NCBI GenBank assembly: GCA_004295085.1
Contig: SHNF01000009.1
Location: forward strand, 496,001-560,000
DNA length: 64,000 nucleotides
Reading direction: 5' to 3'
From: Planctomycetota bacterium
GTDB taxonomy: Bacteria; Planctomycetota; UBA1135
Both the position numbers and the translations under genes were made by a program. Within the stretch, counting starts at the first letter, position 1. Each line of letters starts with the position of its first letter. Positions 47,838 to 56,954 of this stretch are shown here, one piece after another. Below the pieces are notes generated by a model. That model was not told the origin of the DNA. It made no database searches and saw nothing but the letters and a program-made list of their open reading frames with translations.

Positions 47838-48939
47838 ATGAAGGCCTACCTGGATCGCGCCGCCGAGATCGAACGCCGCCTCGAGCAGATCAAGGAGAGC
47901 CTTTGACTACGCGAGCAAGCTGAAGGAAAGGCAGGAGATCGAGGCGCAGATGGCCGCGCCGGGCTTCTGGGAGAGCCAGGAGAAGGCGCAGGGCCTGATC
48001 GATCGGCTGAAGCTGGCGCGCGCGGCCGTGGACCCGATCCAGGCCGCCGAGCAGGCCGTCGAGGAGATCCGCACCTTCGTGGAGCTGGGCCTGGAGACCG
48101 AGGACGAGGGCGCGGTAGAGGATGACCTGCGGGCCGCGGTGGCCTCCGCCGAGGAGAAGGTGAACGCCCTGGAATTCCAGGTGATGCTGGGCGGCGAGAA
48201 CGACTCGCGCAACGCCTACCTCGCGATCCAGGCCGGCGCCGGCGGGGTGGACGCGGCCGACTTCGCCAACATGCTGCTGCGCATGTACCTGCGCTGGAGC
48301 GAGCGGCGCGGCTTCACGGCCGAGCTGATCGAGGTCACGGAAGGCGAGGAAGCCGGCATCCGCCACTCCACGTTGCTGGTCAAGGGCCCGTACGCCTTCG
48401 GCTATCTGAAGGCCGAGCGCGGCGTGCACCGGCTGGTGCGCATCTCGCCCTTCGACTCGCAGGCGCGCCGCCACACCGCCTTCGCCGCGGTGGAGGTGAC
48501 GCCGGAGCTGGACGACGACGCCCCCATCGAGATCAAGCCGGAGGAGCTCAAGACCGACACCTACCGCGCTGGCGGCGCCGGCGGCCAGCACGTGAACAAG
48601 ACCGAGTCGGCAGTGCGCATCACGCACCTGCCCACCGGCATCATCGTGGCCTGCCAGAACGAGCGCAGCCAGCACAAGAACCGCGCTACCGCCATGAAGA
48701 TGCTGCGCGCCAAGCTCTACGAGATGCGTGAGCGCGAGCGCGACGAGGAGCTGAAGCGCATGTACGGCGAGAAGGGTGAGATCGCCTGGGGCTCGCAGAT
48801 CCGCTCCTACGTGCTGAACCCCTACCAGATGGTCAAGGACCACCGCACCAACCACGAGACCGGCAATACCCAGGCCGTGTTCGACGGAGCGCTGGACGAC
48901 TTCATCGAAGAGTACCTGCGCATCCGCACCGCCAAGTGA
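47838..48939 (+). CDS. prfB: Peptide chain release factor 2, with programmed +1 frameshift
   Basis: Read as 47838..47903 joined to 47905..48939, giving 366 residues, the normal RF2 length. The first 22 codons ([22 protein letters not shown]) end at an in-frame TGA at 47904-47906; skipping T47904 continues into [20 protein letters not shown] and the rest. The decoding motif SPF ([15 protein letters not shown]) and the catalytic GGQ ([16 protein letters not shown]) are present. RF2 terminates at UGA and UAA, and the frameshift lets low RF2 raise its own synthesis. Ten bases before purH; possible operon. Confidence 0.96.
47892..47907 (+). other. prfB programmed +1 frameshift site
   Basis: Shine-Dalgarno-like AAGGAG (47892-47897), 3 nt, then CTT TGA C (47901-47907). 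The spacing and slippery CUU-UGA-C equal those of the E. coli prfB site. The ribosome slips from CUU to UUU when RF2 is scarce. Confidence 0.95.
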
Positions 48940-48949
48940 GTCCTACCGC

Positions 48950-50476
48950 ATGATCGAACGCACCGCAGTTCGCCGCGCCCTGGTCAGCGTCTACTCCAAG
49001 GACGGCGTCGTCGACCTGGGCCGCGCCCTGGCGGAGCACGGCGCGCAGATCCTGAGCACCGGCGGCACCATGGCCGCGCTGCGCGCCGCCGGACTGCCGG
49101 TGACCGAGGTCGCCGACTACACCGGATTCCCCGAGATGCTGGACGGCCGGGTGAAGACCCTGCACCCGATGATCCACGGCGGCCTGCTGGCGCGCCGAGA
49201 CCTGCCCGAGCACATGGACGCCATCGGCCGCATGGGCATCGGCCCCATTGACCTCGTCTGCGTCAACCTGTATCCCTTCGAGGAGACGGTGGCCGACTCC
49301 AGGGCGACCCGCGAGGACATCATCGAGAAGATCGACATCGGCGGCCCCTCCATGCTGCGCAGCGCGGCCAAGAACCACGACTCCGTCGCCGTCCTGTGCG
49401 ACCCCGCCGACTACGCCGAGGTGATCGCCGCCCTGCATGAAGGAGGCACCACCCTGGAGCAGCGCCGCCGCCTGGCCGCCAAGGCCTTCGCGCGCACGTC
49501 CACCTACGACGGCGCCATCGCGCACTGGTTCGCGCAGGACAGCGGCATGGGCCACCTGCGCTACGGCGAGAACCCGCACCAGCAGGCGGTGTTCCTGCCC
49601 GACGCGCCTGCCTCCGGCCTCGGCGGCGCCGAGATCCTGCCCGGTGGCGGCAAGGAGCTGTCCTACAACAACTACCTGGACCTGGACGCCGCCCTTGGCT
49701 GCGCCGCTGACCTGCCGGCGCCGGCCGCCGCCGTCATCAAGCACACCAATCCTTGCGGCGCGGCCACCGCTTCCACCATGGCCGAAGCCCTGGCCCGCGC
49801 CTGGGACGGGGATCCCGTGAGCGCCTTCGGCAGCGTCATCGCCGTGCACGGCCGCTTCGACCGCGCCGCCGCTGAGTTCCTGAGCACCGGCCAGAAGTTC
49901 GTGGAGTGCCTGGCGGCGCCGGACTTCGAGCCCGAAGCCGTCGAGATCCTGCGCACCAAGCCGAAGTGGGGAAAGAACCTGCGCCTGCTGCGCGTGCCGG
50001 ATCTGGCCAGCCGGCCGCGGGGCTTCGAGGCGCGCCGCATCGCGGGCGGCACGCTCCTGATGACGTCCGACCCCTCGAATGGTTACACCGAGAACCTGAA
50101 GGTCGCAGGCAAGCAGCCGATCCCGCCCGGCCGCGAGGCCGACCTGCGCTTGGCCATCACCCTCGCCAAGCACCTCAAGTCCAATTCCATCGCCATCGTC
50201 AGCGGCGGAATACTGGTCGGCGCCGGCGCCGGCCAGATGAGCCGCGTGGACTCGGCCCGCATCGCGGTGGAGAAAGCCGGCTCGCGCGCCCGGGGCGCGG
50301 TCGCCGCCGGCGACGCCTTCTTCCCCTTCCCGGACGGAGTCGAAGTGCTCGCCAGGGCCGGCGTGATCGCCGTCGCCCATCCCGGCGGCAGCGTCAAGGA
50401 CGCCGAAGTCACCGCCGCCGCCGACGCGCACGGCATGTGCATGATCCACACCGGCGTGCGCCACTTCCGCCACTAG
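48950..50476 (+). CDS. purH: Bifunctional AICAR transformylase / IMP cyclohydrolase
   Basis: 508 residues. Catalyses the last two steps of purine synthesis to IMP. N-terminal cyclohydrolase (MGS-like) domain: ALVSVYSKDGVVDLGRAL, LSTGGTMAALR, GRVKTLHPMIHGGLLARRD, NLYPFEETV and EKIDIGGPSMLRSAAKN. C-terminal transformylase: LRYGENPHQQAVF, SYNNYLDLDAAL, VIKHTNPCGAA, VSAFGSVIAVHG, and AGAGQMSRVDSARIA and AGDAFFPFPDGVE. Complete. Confidence 0.97.
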   Translation: MIERTAVRRALVSVYSKDGVVDLGRALAEHGAQILSTGGTMAALRAAGLPVTEVADYTGFPEMLDGRVKTLHPMIHGGLLARRDLPEHMDAIGRMGIGPIDLVCVNLYPFEETVADSRATREDIIEKIDIGGPSMLRSAAKNHDSVAVLCDPADYAEVIAALHEGGTTLEQRRRLAAKAFARTSTYDGAIAHWFAQDSGMGHLRYGENPHQQAVFLPDAPASGLGGAEILPGGGKELSYNNYLDLDAALGCAADLPAPAAAVIKHTNPCGAATASTMAEALARAWDGDPVSAFGSVIAVHGRFDRAAAEFLSTGQKFVECLAAPDFEPEAVEILRTKPKWGKNLRLLRVPDLASRPRGFEARRIAGGTLLMTSDPSNGYTENLKVAGKQPIPPGREADLRLAITLAKHLKSNSIAIVSGGILVGAGAGQMSRVDSARIAVEKAGSRARGAVAAGDAFFPFPDGVEVLARAGVIAVAHPGGSVKDAEVTAAADAHGMCMIHTGVRHFRH

Positions 50477-50539
50477 TGCGATTCCAGACTCGTCGCTGCA
50501 ACGCCCATCAGGGAGCTCCGCACGAGTGGCGCTGAACGC

Positions 50540-53422
50540 TCAGGGCCGGGCCGCGAGCCGGGCTTCGAGCATGCGGACCGGCTGCGCTTCCGGCGCGAAG
50601 TATTGCCGGGCGGCGTCGAGAGTGGAGATCAGGATCGCCTTCGCGTCTTCCGTACGCTGGAGGGGCAGCAGCAGGTCGGCGTAGTACGCGGCGGCAGAGA
50701 AGCGCTCGGGATGGCCTGAATCGTTCCGTTCGAGCTCGCGCAAGGCAGATTCGAGCTGCTGCAGCGCGCCGCCGTTGTTGCCGTCGAGGGCGGCGAGGCG
50801 CGCGCGGCGCACGGCCAGGAAGCGCAGCTCCGCCGGCGAATTGCCGGCGGTGAGGATCTGCTCCAGCACCGCCAGCTCGGCGTGTGCGTCGCCGGCGCGG
50901 CGCTGGTCGAGATGGAGATCCAGCAGCGCGAAGCGGACCGGACTCGTGGCGACATGCGTGGCGGAGCCGCGCTGCGCGCCGATCAGGTCGAGGGAGGCGT
51001 GCAGGCTGGCGGAGGCTGCGTCGAAGGCGCCGCGGGCCGATTGGCAGCAACCCAGGCGATAGAGAGTGGTGGCCACGATCGGGTGCTGCTCGGTGAAGAC
51101 CTGGCGCTGCAACGGCAGGATCTCCTGCAACAAGGGCTCCGCCTCTGCGTAGCGGCCGCACAGGAACAAGGTGCCAGCCAGGTTGCCGCGGGTCAGAATG
51201 AGGGTGGGGTGGTCGGGCGCGTACAGCTCGCGCTGGATGGCCTCCGCTTCGCGGATGGGCACCAGCGCGGACTCGAGGCGGCGGAGGCCGAGCAGGAGGC
51301 CCGACTGGTTGGCGAGCAGGCCGGCGACGTCCGGGCCCTGGTCGCCCTGGATCTTGCGGTAGATGGCGGCCGCCTGGGCGTAGCGGGCCGCCGCCTCCTC
51401 GTAGCGCTCCAGGAAGCGCAGGCACAGCCCGAGGTTGGACGCGTTGCCGGCGAGCAGGCGCAGAGGAGCCTGCGGATGCGCTTCCAGCGCGTCCTGCGCA
51501 CCCTGCAGGTAGGTCGCGGCCTCCGCGAACCAGGCCTGCCGGTCCTCCTTCCGGTCCAGGGGCAGGTTCTGGGCGCGGTTCGTCAGCATCGAGCCAAGAC
51601 CGCCAACGATCTCGGCCTGCGCGAGCGGGGAGAGGCGCGGGACGTCCGGCATCGCGTCCATGAGCTCACGGTACGCGGCTTCCGCTTCCTCGAAGCGGCG
51701 CGTGCCGCTGAGGAACTGCGCGAACCAGCTGCGCACGTCCGCCCATTCCGGACTGTTGCGGCCGTAGTGATCCACGACGAGATCCTCGGCCTCCCGGAAC
51801 AGGGCCTCGGCCGCGGCGGCGTGGCCGAGCTCGGCCTGGGCGTAGGCCAGCACGCTGGTGCCGCGGCTCAGCAGTTCCACGTCGAGCGGCGTCTGGCCGC
51901 GCACCTGCTCGAGCGCGGGAGCGATCAGGTCGGCCGTTTCCTGCAGCTTGCCCATGTTGGCGTGCACCTGTCCGAGCGTGATCAGCAGGGCCGCGCGCGT
52001 GCGCGGCTGGTCCAGGAGCTCGTGCCGGATGCGCTCGGCGCCGCGGCGCAGCAGCTCGCGCGCCTCCACCTCCTCGCCGCGCGTCGCGACGGGATCGGTG
52101 TCACGGAACAGCTCCACCAGGAAACGGCTGACCGCCTCGTACTGGGAAGCGCGCGCCAGCGCCGTGTCGCGCTCGGCCGCCAGCTCGCGGTTGTGGCCGC
52201 GCTGCTGCAGCAGCAGGCCCGATGGCAGCCCGACCAGCAGCAATGCGCCCGCGGCGAGCGCCGCGCTGCTCCCGGGATTGCGTTGCACGGACCGGCGCAG
52301 GCGGCGCCAGGGGCCTGGCGGCCGGGCCGTGATCGGCCGCAGCGCCAGCACGTTGCCGAGATCGTCGGCGAAGTCGGCGGCGCTGGCGTAGCGCTGGGCC
52401 GGCTCCGCATCCATGGCGTGCAGGCACACCAGCTCGGCCTCGGGCGCGATGCGGCGGTTGCGCGCGCGCAGCGGGTCCGACCGCCCTTCCAGGATGCGGC
52501 GCTCCACCTCGCGGCGGTCCTCGGCTTGGTAGGGGAGCTGCAGGGTCAGCAGCTCGTAGAGCGTCACGCCGAGCGAGTAGACGTCCGTGCGCGCGTCGAG
52601 ATCGCGCCGGCCCTGGACCTGCTCTGGCGACATGTAGGGCAGGGTCCCGACCGCGGCGCCACTGCGCGTAAGGCGATCGGCCGCGGCGCCGCTGGTGAGG
52701 CCGAAGTCGAGCAGCACGGCGCGGCCGCCGGCAGTCACCAGGATGTTCGAGGGCTTGACGTCGCGGTGCACGATGCCGCGCGCGTGCGCATGCTCCAGCG
52801 CCTCGGCGACCTGCTGCACGACGCGCAGGCAGGCGTCCGACCAGCTCCCGCTGCATACAGGAGCCAGATCAGGCCCGGCGAGGGTCTCGGGAGCGCGCCC
52901 GGCAAGCCGGCGCAGCACCTCCGCCAGTGTGGCGCCTTGCAGCAGCTCCATGGCGAAGTACGGCACGCCGTTCGCTTCGCCGACCGTGTATACGGGCACG
53001 ATGCCCGGATGCTGCAGGTGCGCGACGGTCTCCACCTCGCGCCGGAAGCGCTCGCGCGCGCCAGGGAAGAAGAGGTGCTCCGGCCGCACCAGCTTGAGCG
53101 CGACCTCGCGGCCCAGCGAGACCTGCTCGGCGCGGTACACCACGCCCATGCCGCCGGCGCCGAGCCGCTCGAGCAGGCGGAAGTCGCCGAGCTGCTCCGG
53201 AAAGCCCGGCTCCTCGCCGGCGCCGCGAACGGGGCCGAATCCGGCCGAGCGCAGGAAGCCGCAGCGCCGGCGGAGCTGCACCGCGAGGTCCGGATGCTGG
53301 CGGCACAAGATCTCCAGGCGCGCGTCCTGCTCCGCTCCGGGCAGCTCGAGACAGCCGGCGAGCAGCTCTTCGACGGGGTCCGAAGTCGAGCCTCCGGGGT
53401 CGGACTCGGGGAATGCGCTCAT
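50540..53422 (-). CDS. Transmembrane Ser/Thr protein kinase with TPR repeats
   Basis: 960 residues from the ATG at 53422 (MSAFPESDPGGSTSDPVEEL). Kinase domain about 80-345: LGAGGMGVVYRAEQ, VALKLVR, HRDVKPSN, LLDFGLTS, GTLPYMSPEQ. Note DFGLTS where most have DFGLA. Transmembrane helix near 390 (SSAALAAGALLLVGLPSGLL). The rest is TPR-like (TLGQVHANMGKLQETADLIA, NLGLCLRFLERYEEAAARYA, LYRLGCCQSARGAFDAASAS), like the kinase at 26377. It is divergent from an ECF sigma gene with 42 bp between starts, so the two probably share control. Confidence 0.92.
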   Translation of the reverse strand: MSAFPESDPGGSTSDPVEELLAGCLELPGAEQDARLEILCRQHPDLAVQLRRRCGFLRSAGFGPVRGAGEEPGFPEQLGDFRLLERLGAGGMGVVYRAEQVSLGREVALKLVRPEHLFFPGARERFRREVETVAHLQHPGIVPVYTVGEANGVPYFAMELLQGATLAEVLRRLAGRAPETLAGPDLAPVCSGSWSDACLRVVQQVAEALEHAHARGIVHRDVKPSNILVTAGGRAVLLDFGLTSGAAADRLTRSGAAVGTLPYMSPEQVQGRRDLDARTDVYSLGVTLYELLTLQLPYQAEDRREVERRILEGRSDPLRARNRRIAPEAELVCLHAMDAEPAQRYASAADFADDLGNVLALRPITARPPGPWRRLRRSVQRNPGSSAALAAGALLLVGLPSGLLLQQRGHNRELAAERDTALARASQYEAVSRFLVELFRDTDPVATRGEEVEARELLRRGAERIRHELLDQPRTRAALLITLGQVHANMGKLQETADLIAPALEQVRGQTPLDVELLSRGTSVLAYAQAELGHAAAAEALFREAEDLVVDHYGRNSPEWADVRSWFAQFLSGTRRFEEAEAAYRELMDAMPDVPRLSPLAQAEIVGGLGSMLTNRAQNLPLDRKEDRQAWFAEAATYLQGAQDALEAHPQAPLRLLAGNASNLGLCLRFLERYEEAAARYAQAAAIYRKIQGDQGPDVAGLLANQSGLLLGLRRLESALVPIREAEAIQRELYAPDHPTLILTRGNLAGTLFLCGRYAEAEPLLQEILPLQRQVFTEQHPIVATTLYRLGCCQSARGAFDAASASLHASLDLIGAQRGSATHVATSPVRFALLDLHLDQRRAGDAHAELAVLEQILTAGNSPAELRFLAVRRARLAALDGNNGGALQQLESALRELERNDSGHPERFSAAAYYADLLLPLQRTEDAKAILISTLDAARQYFAPEAQPVRMLEARLAARP

Positions 53423-53464
53423 CCGGGCGGTAAGCTGGATCCAGGATAGCTCAAGGTCGGAACA

Positions 53465-54082
53465 GTGCCCGACGAGTCCGGCGAGCTCGTGACGCGCGCT
53501 TCCGCGGGAGACAGCTCCGTCCTGCCGGAGCTGGTGCGCCGCTATCTGCCCGGCCTGCGCCGCTACGTCCGGCATCACGCCGGCGGCCTGATTTTGCGCC
53601 GCGAGGCGAGCGAGGACCTGGTCCAGTCGGCCTGCCGGGAGATGCTGGAGCGGCTCGCGGACGAGCGCTACCAGTTCCAGGGCGAGGCGCAGTTCCGCCA
53701 GTGGCTGTACCAGGCCGCGCTGTTCAAGATCCAGGACCGCCGGCGCTATCACGGCGCGCAGCGGCGCGACCCGGACCGCGAGGCCCGGCGCCCCCAGCTC
53801 AGCTCCGCGGAGGCGCTCAGCTCGGTCCTGTTCCACGACGCCGGCACGCCGAGCGAGGCGGCGGCGCGCCGGGAACGCATCGTTCGCCTGCAGGCGGCGC
53901 TCGAGCAGCTGCCGGAAAGGTACCGGACCGTCCTCGATCTCGCTTACCGCGACGAGCTCCCGCACGAGGAGATCGCCGCGCGCCTCGACATCACACCCCA
54001 GAACTCGCGCGTGCTGCTGTCCCGCGCCCTGTCGCGCCTGGCACGGCTGGGCGTGGAACAAGAGGAAGGAGGCCCGGACTGA
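53465..54082 (+). CDS. ECF sigma factor
   Basis: 205 residues from a GTG at 53465. Region 2: LVRRYLPGLRRYVRHHAG, SEDLVQSACREMLERLAD, AQFRQWLYQAALFKIQDRRR. Linker of about 45 residues. Region 4: LQAALEQLPERYRTVLDLAY and HEEIAARLDITPQNSRVLLS. Same DLVQS-type group as the copies at 31144 and 33215 but clearly divergent. Paired head-to-head with the kinase-TPR gene. Its stop lies in the loop of a hairpin (54068-54096). Confidence 0.9.
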   Translation: MPDESGELVTRASAGDSSVLPELVRRYLPGLRRYVRHHAGGLILRREASEDLVQSACREMLERLADERYQFQGEAQFRQWLYQAALFKIQDRRRYHGAQRRDPDREARRPQLSSAEALSSVLFHDAGTPSEAAARRERIVRLQAALEQLPERYRTVLDLAYRDELPHEEIAARLDITPQNSRVLLSRALSRLARLGVEQEEGGPD

Positions 54083-54096
54083 AGGTCCGGGCCTCC
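54068..54096. terminator. Hairpin spanning the ECF sigma stop codon
   Basis: Perfect 12-bp stem GGAGGCCCGGAC / GTCCGGGCCTCC with the 5-nt loop TGAAG that contains the sigma stop codon. Between convergent genes, so it may terminate from both sides; no U-tract follows. Confidence 0.6.
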
Positions 54097-54119
54097 ATTC
54101 CGCGGTCCCGGCCGACGGC

Positions 54120-55859
54120 TCACTGCACGACGACGGATCCGAGGTCGGTGAGCGCGCCGAAGGCCGGGCCGGCCGGCGCATTCACGGCTACGGCCGCGAA
54201 GTTGAGCACCGTTCCGGGCAGGATGACGGCGGCCGGCGGGAACACCAGCACCGGCGTGGTGGCGTTGCCGCTGGCCGGCAGCACGCCGCCGAAGTTCGGT
54301 CGCGCGGCGAGCACGTGCATGAGGATGGGGTCCAGCCCCAGACCGGTGCTGCGCCCGTCCGGCAGCAGCACGGCGCCGGATGCGGCGGACAGCAGCACCA
54401 GGTAGTTCCAGCCGGCCTGGGAGCTCGGGAAGCCGGTCACGGCGAAGTTGACGAACTGACCGGCCTGGAAGACGCCGAGCGCCTGCACCTGCGCCGGACG
54501 GTAGCCGCCGGCGAAGGCGTGGGCCACTCCGGCGTCGTTGGCCACCCAGGCGTGCACGAAGTTGTTGTAGGACGCGTTGTAGTCGAGCACGGGCTGCGAG
54601 CTCGCCAGCGCGGCGTCGCTGACGATGAACGCCGGGTCCCAGCTCTGTCCGCCGTCGCGCGTGAATGCGGACTGGATCCTGCTGGGCACCATCGTGTCCC
54701 TCCAGGCCACGGCGAAGTCGTCGCCGGTGCCCTCCATGTGCCCATCAAGGCGGGGAGCCTGCGCGCCGCCGAAGGAGAGCTGCGCCTCGGGATTGAGCGC
54801 TCCGAGCAATCCGCTCGCGACGAAGTTCTCGTAGGCGCCCAGCCGGTTGTCGCGCCAGGCCACGATGGCATGTCCGCCGTTCAGCGCCACGTCGAGCCCA
54901 TCCACGTCGTCCACGCCGGGCATGTAACCGCCGACCAGGAAGTCGGGCGACCAGTTGATGCCGTCGTCCACCGAGAAGGCGTACTGCAGCTCGGTCGGGC
55001 CGCCGGCGCCGCCGGTGCGCTGGTCCTCCCAGGCCGCGAGCACTCCCTGGAGCTCGACGTCCAGGGACACGTTGCCAGCCGCCCAGCCCGGCGCGCCCGA
55101 GTTCATGTTGCGGTCGACGTTGAGCCAGGTGGCGCCGCCGGTGAAGCTGACCTGGTACCAGACGGTCCACAGCGGCGCGCCCCGGTCGTCCTGCCAGAGC
55201 ACGTTCACGTTGAAGCCGCCCTGCACCGCGAGATCGATGTTCTCGACGTGCTGGCCTGCCGGCATGAAGCCGGCAGGGGCGTGGGTCGGGGCCAGGAACG
55301 CGGCTCCCGCCGTATTCGAGTGCACCAGGAACAGGCCCTCCATGTCCGCGCCGCCGGCCGGCTCCGTCACGCACAGCAGGAAGTACACGTGGTCCTGCCC
55401 GCCCATCGGGTCCGGGCTCACCTCCATGCGCCAGTGACGCACCGTGCCGAAGCCGGCCGGCAGCGTGGTGTTGATGCGCTGCTCCCCGGCCCAGGTCACG
55501 CCGCCGTCGTTGCTGCGGTTGAAGTACACCTCGCGGTTGCCCCAGCGCTCGTCGCTCCAGCCCACGTAGACGCGAGAACCGAGCACGTGCACGCTGTCGG
55601 CCTGCGTGTAGCGCAGCACGTTGGCCGCCCCCCCGTCCACGCGGACCGGGGCACTCCAGGCCAGTCCGCGCCCGTCGGAGGCGCAGACCACGATCTGGTC
55701 GGCCGCCGGCCCGTCGGTGAAGGCGATGGCGCTGAGGCCGTCGCGGCTGGACACGGACGGATGCGCGCTGGCGTCGGCCGGGGTCGTGTCCACGAGCTTC
55801 GGCGCGCGCGCGTCTTGGACGGCTGCGGCCAAGATCAGGCAAAAGAGGCTGGTTTCCAT
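54120..55859 (-). CDS. Secreted BNR/sialidase-like beta-propeller protein
   Basis: 579 residues from the ATG at 55859, preceded by AAGGAAGG. Short signal (METSLFCLILAAAVQ, no Lys or Arg, like the FG-GAP family). Asp-box (SxDxGxTW-type) repeats: NRSNDGGVTWAGEQRI, VSFTGGATWLNVD, SVDDGINWSPDF and TRDGGQSWDPAF, with WSDERWGNREVYF and AWRDNRLGAYENF between them, as in the exo-alpha-sialidase-like propellers. Catalytic Arg/Tyr/Glu of true sialidases cannot be confirmed. The C-terminal ~130 residues (PAQVQALGVFQAGQFVNFAV) are a separate beta domain seen at the ends of secreted proteins in this group. Secreted binding or hydrolytic role. Confidence 0.8.
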   Translation of the reverse strand: METSLFCLILAAAVQDARAPKLVDTTPADASAHPSVSSRDGLSAIAFTDGPAADQIVVCASDGRGLAWSAPVRVDGGAANVLRYTQADSVHVLGSRVYVGWSDERWGNREVYFNRSNDGGVTWAGEQRINTTLPAGFGTVRHWRMEVSPDPMGGQDHVYFLLCVTEPAGGADMEGLFLVHSNTAGAAFLAPTHAPAGFMPAGQHVENIDLAVQGGFNVNVLWQDDRGAPLWTVWYQVSFTGGATWLNVDRNMNSGAPGWAAGNVSLDVELQGVLAAWEDQRTGGAGGPTELQYAFSVDDGINWSPDFLVGGYMPGVDDVDGLDVALNGGHAIVAWRDNRLGAYENFVASGLLGALNPEAQLSFGGAQAPRLDGHMEGTGDDFAVAWRDTMVPSRIQSAFTRDGGQSWDPAFIVSDAALASSQPVLDYNASYNNFVHAWVANDAGVAHAFAGGYRPAQVQALGVFQAGQFVNFAVTGFPSSQAGWNYLVLLSAASGAVLLPDGRSTGLGLDPILMHVLAARPNFGGVLPASGNATTPVLVFPPAAVILPGTVLNFAAVAVNAPAGPAFGALTDLGSVVVQ

Positions 55860-55992
55860 GGGTTTTCCTTCCTTGTGGCTGCTGAAAGGAAGTTCCCGGC
55901 CCCTTGTGACACGGTTTCCGAGCGGGGCGCCGCCCGCGCACACGACCTGCGGCCCCTGCTATCCTTCTTCCGGGCCTGGATCCCAACGGGCT

Positions 55993-56718
55993 ATGACTTT
56001 GCCGCGCGAAGACCCCCGCGTCCCTGACCCGAAGGAAGCAGTCGCCGGCGCGCTGCGCTTCGCCCGCGAGCGGCTGGGCCCGGCCAGCGAGGCCGTCCTC
56101 GCGGACACAGGGATCCAGGCCCTGGTCCTGTCGCGGATGCGCCAGGACCGGGATCTGGAGGACGCCGTGCTCGGCGAGGTCCATCGCGCGGCCGCGCACA
56201 ACGGCAAGGTGGCCGACGAGTTCCTCGCCTACTTCCTCTCCGACATGACGCGGCTCGGCCACCAGCGCGTTTCGACCGGCCTGCGCCGCTTCCTCGACAC
56301 CGGAGACCTGGTCCAGTCCGTCCTCGGCGACCTCTGGGAGGGCTTCGAGAGGCTCCACTTCGAGACCCGCGGGCAGTTCCTGGCCTACCTGGCGCAGGCT
56401 CTGCGCTGGAAGAGTTCCGGCCACGGCCAGCACCTGGCGGCGGGCAATCGCCGGGAGGACCTGCGCGTGGAACAGGCAGCCGAGAACCTGCAGGCACCGG
56501 CGGTGGGCCAGTCGCCTTCCTCGCAGGCCGGCGCGGCGGAGGAGCGGGAACGCCTGGCGCTGGTCCTGGTGCGCCTGCCGGATCGCGATCGCGACTTGTT
56601 GCGCGGCTTTCTCAAGGGCGAGAGCAACGAGGAGATCGGCGCCCGCCTCGGCCTGACGCCGGACGCGGCGCGCATGGGCGTCCAGCGCGCCATCGAACGG
56701 GCCCGACAGCTCTTATGA
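55993..56718 (+). CDS. ECF sigma factor, long-linker form
   Basis: 241 residues from the ATG at 55993. A 60-residue N-terminal helical extension precedes region 2 (LAYFLSDMTRLGHQRVSTGL, TGDLVQSVLGDLWEGFERL, RGQFLAYLAQALRWKSSGHG) and a region 4 (LALVLVRLPDRDRDLLRGFL, NEEIGARLGLTPDAARMGVQ). The promoter-reading helix is intact. Divergent from the BNR gene with 133 bp between them, and not next to a kinase, so its controller is not evident. Confidence 0.85.
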   Translation: MTLPREDPRVPDPKEAVAGALRFARERLGPASEAVLADTGIQALVLSRMRQDRDLEDAVLGEVHRAAAHNGKVADEFLAYFLSDMTRLGHQRVSTGLRRFLDTGDLVQSVLGDLWEGFERLHFETRGQFLAYLAQALRWKSSGHGQHLAAGNRREDLRVEQAAENLQAPAVGQSPSSQAGAAEERERLALVLVRLPDRDRDLLRGFLKGESNEEIGARLGLTPDAARMGVQRAIERARQLL

Positions 56719-56903
56719 GCGACACGGCCAGACCCGCGGGAAGTGGCAGCAAGCATTCCGCGCAACAGCGATGAGCGCGCGAGGACACGGCTGAAGCCGA
56801 GCTTCAGATGCGGGCAGCGATCGGCCAGCCCTTGATCCGCATTGACTGTTCAGTTCGCCGCGGTGTGCACGAACTGGTCGTTGGCCGAGAGCGCGACAGT
56901 CGA

Positions 56904-56932
56904 AGCAGCCCGGACGAGGCGTCCGGGCTGCT
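56904..56932 (-). terminator. Hairpin after FG-GAP gene F
   Basis: Perfect 12-bp stem AGCAGCCCGGAC / GTCCGGGCTGCT with a 5-nt loop, 22 bp past the stop at 56955. Similar in sequence to the hairpin at 54068. No long U-tract. The remaining ~185 bp of the gap up to the sigma gene show only a short CTGAAGC/GCTTCAG inverted repeat and no gene. Confidence 0.6.
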
Positions 56933-56954
56933 CTTGCCAGCCACTGGGCGGTGC

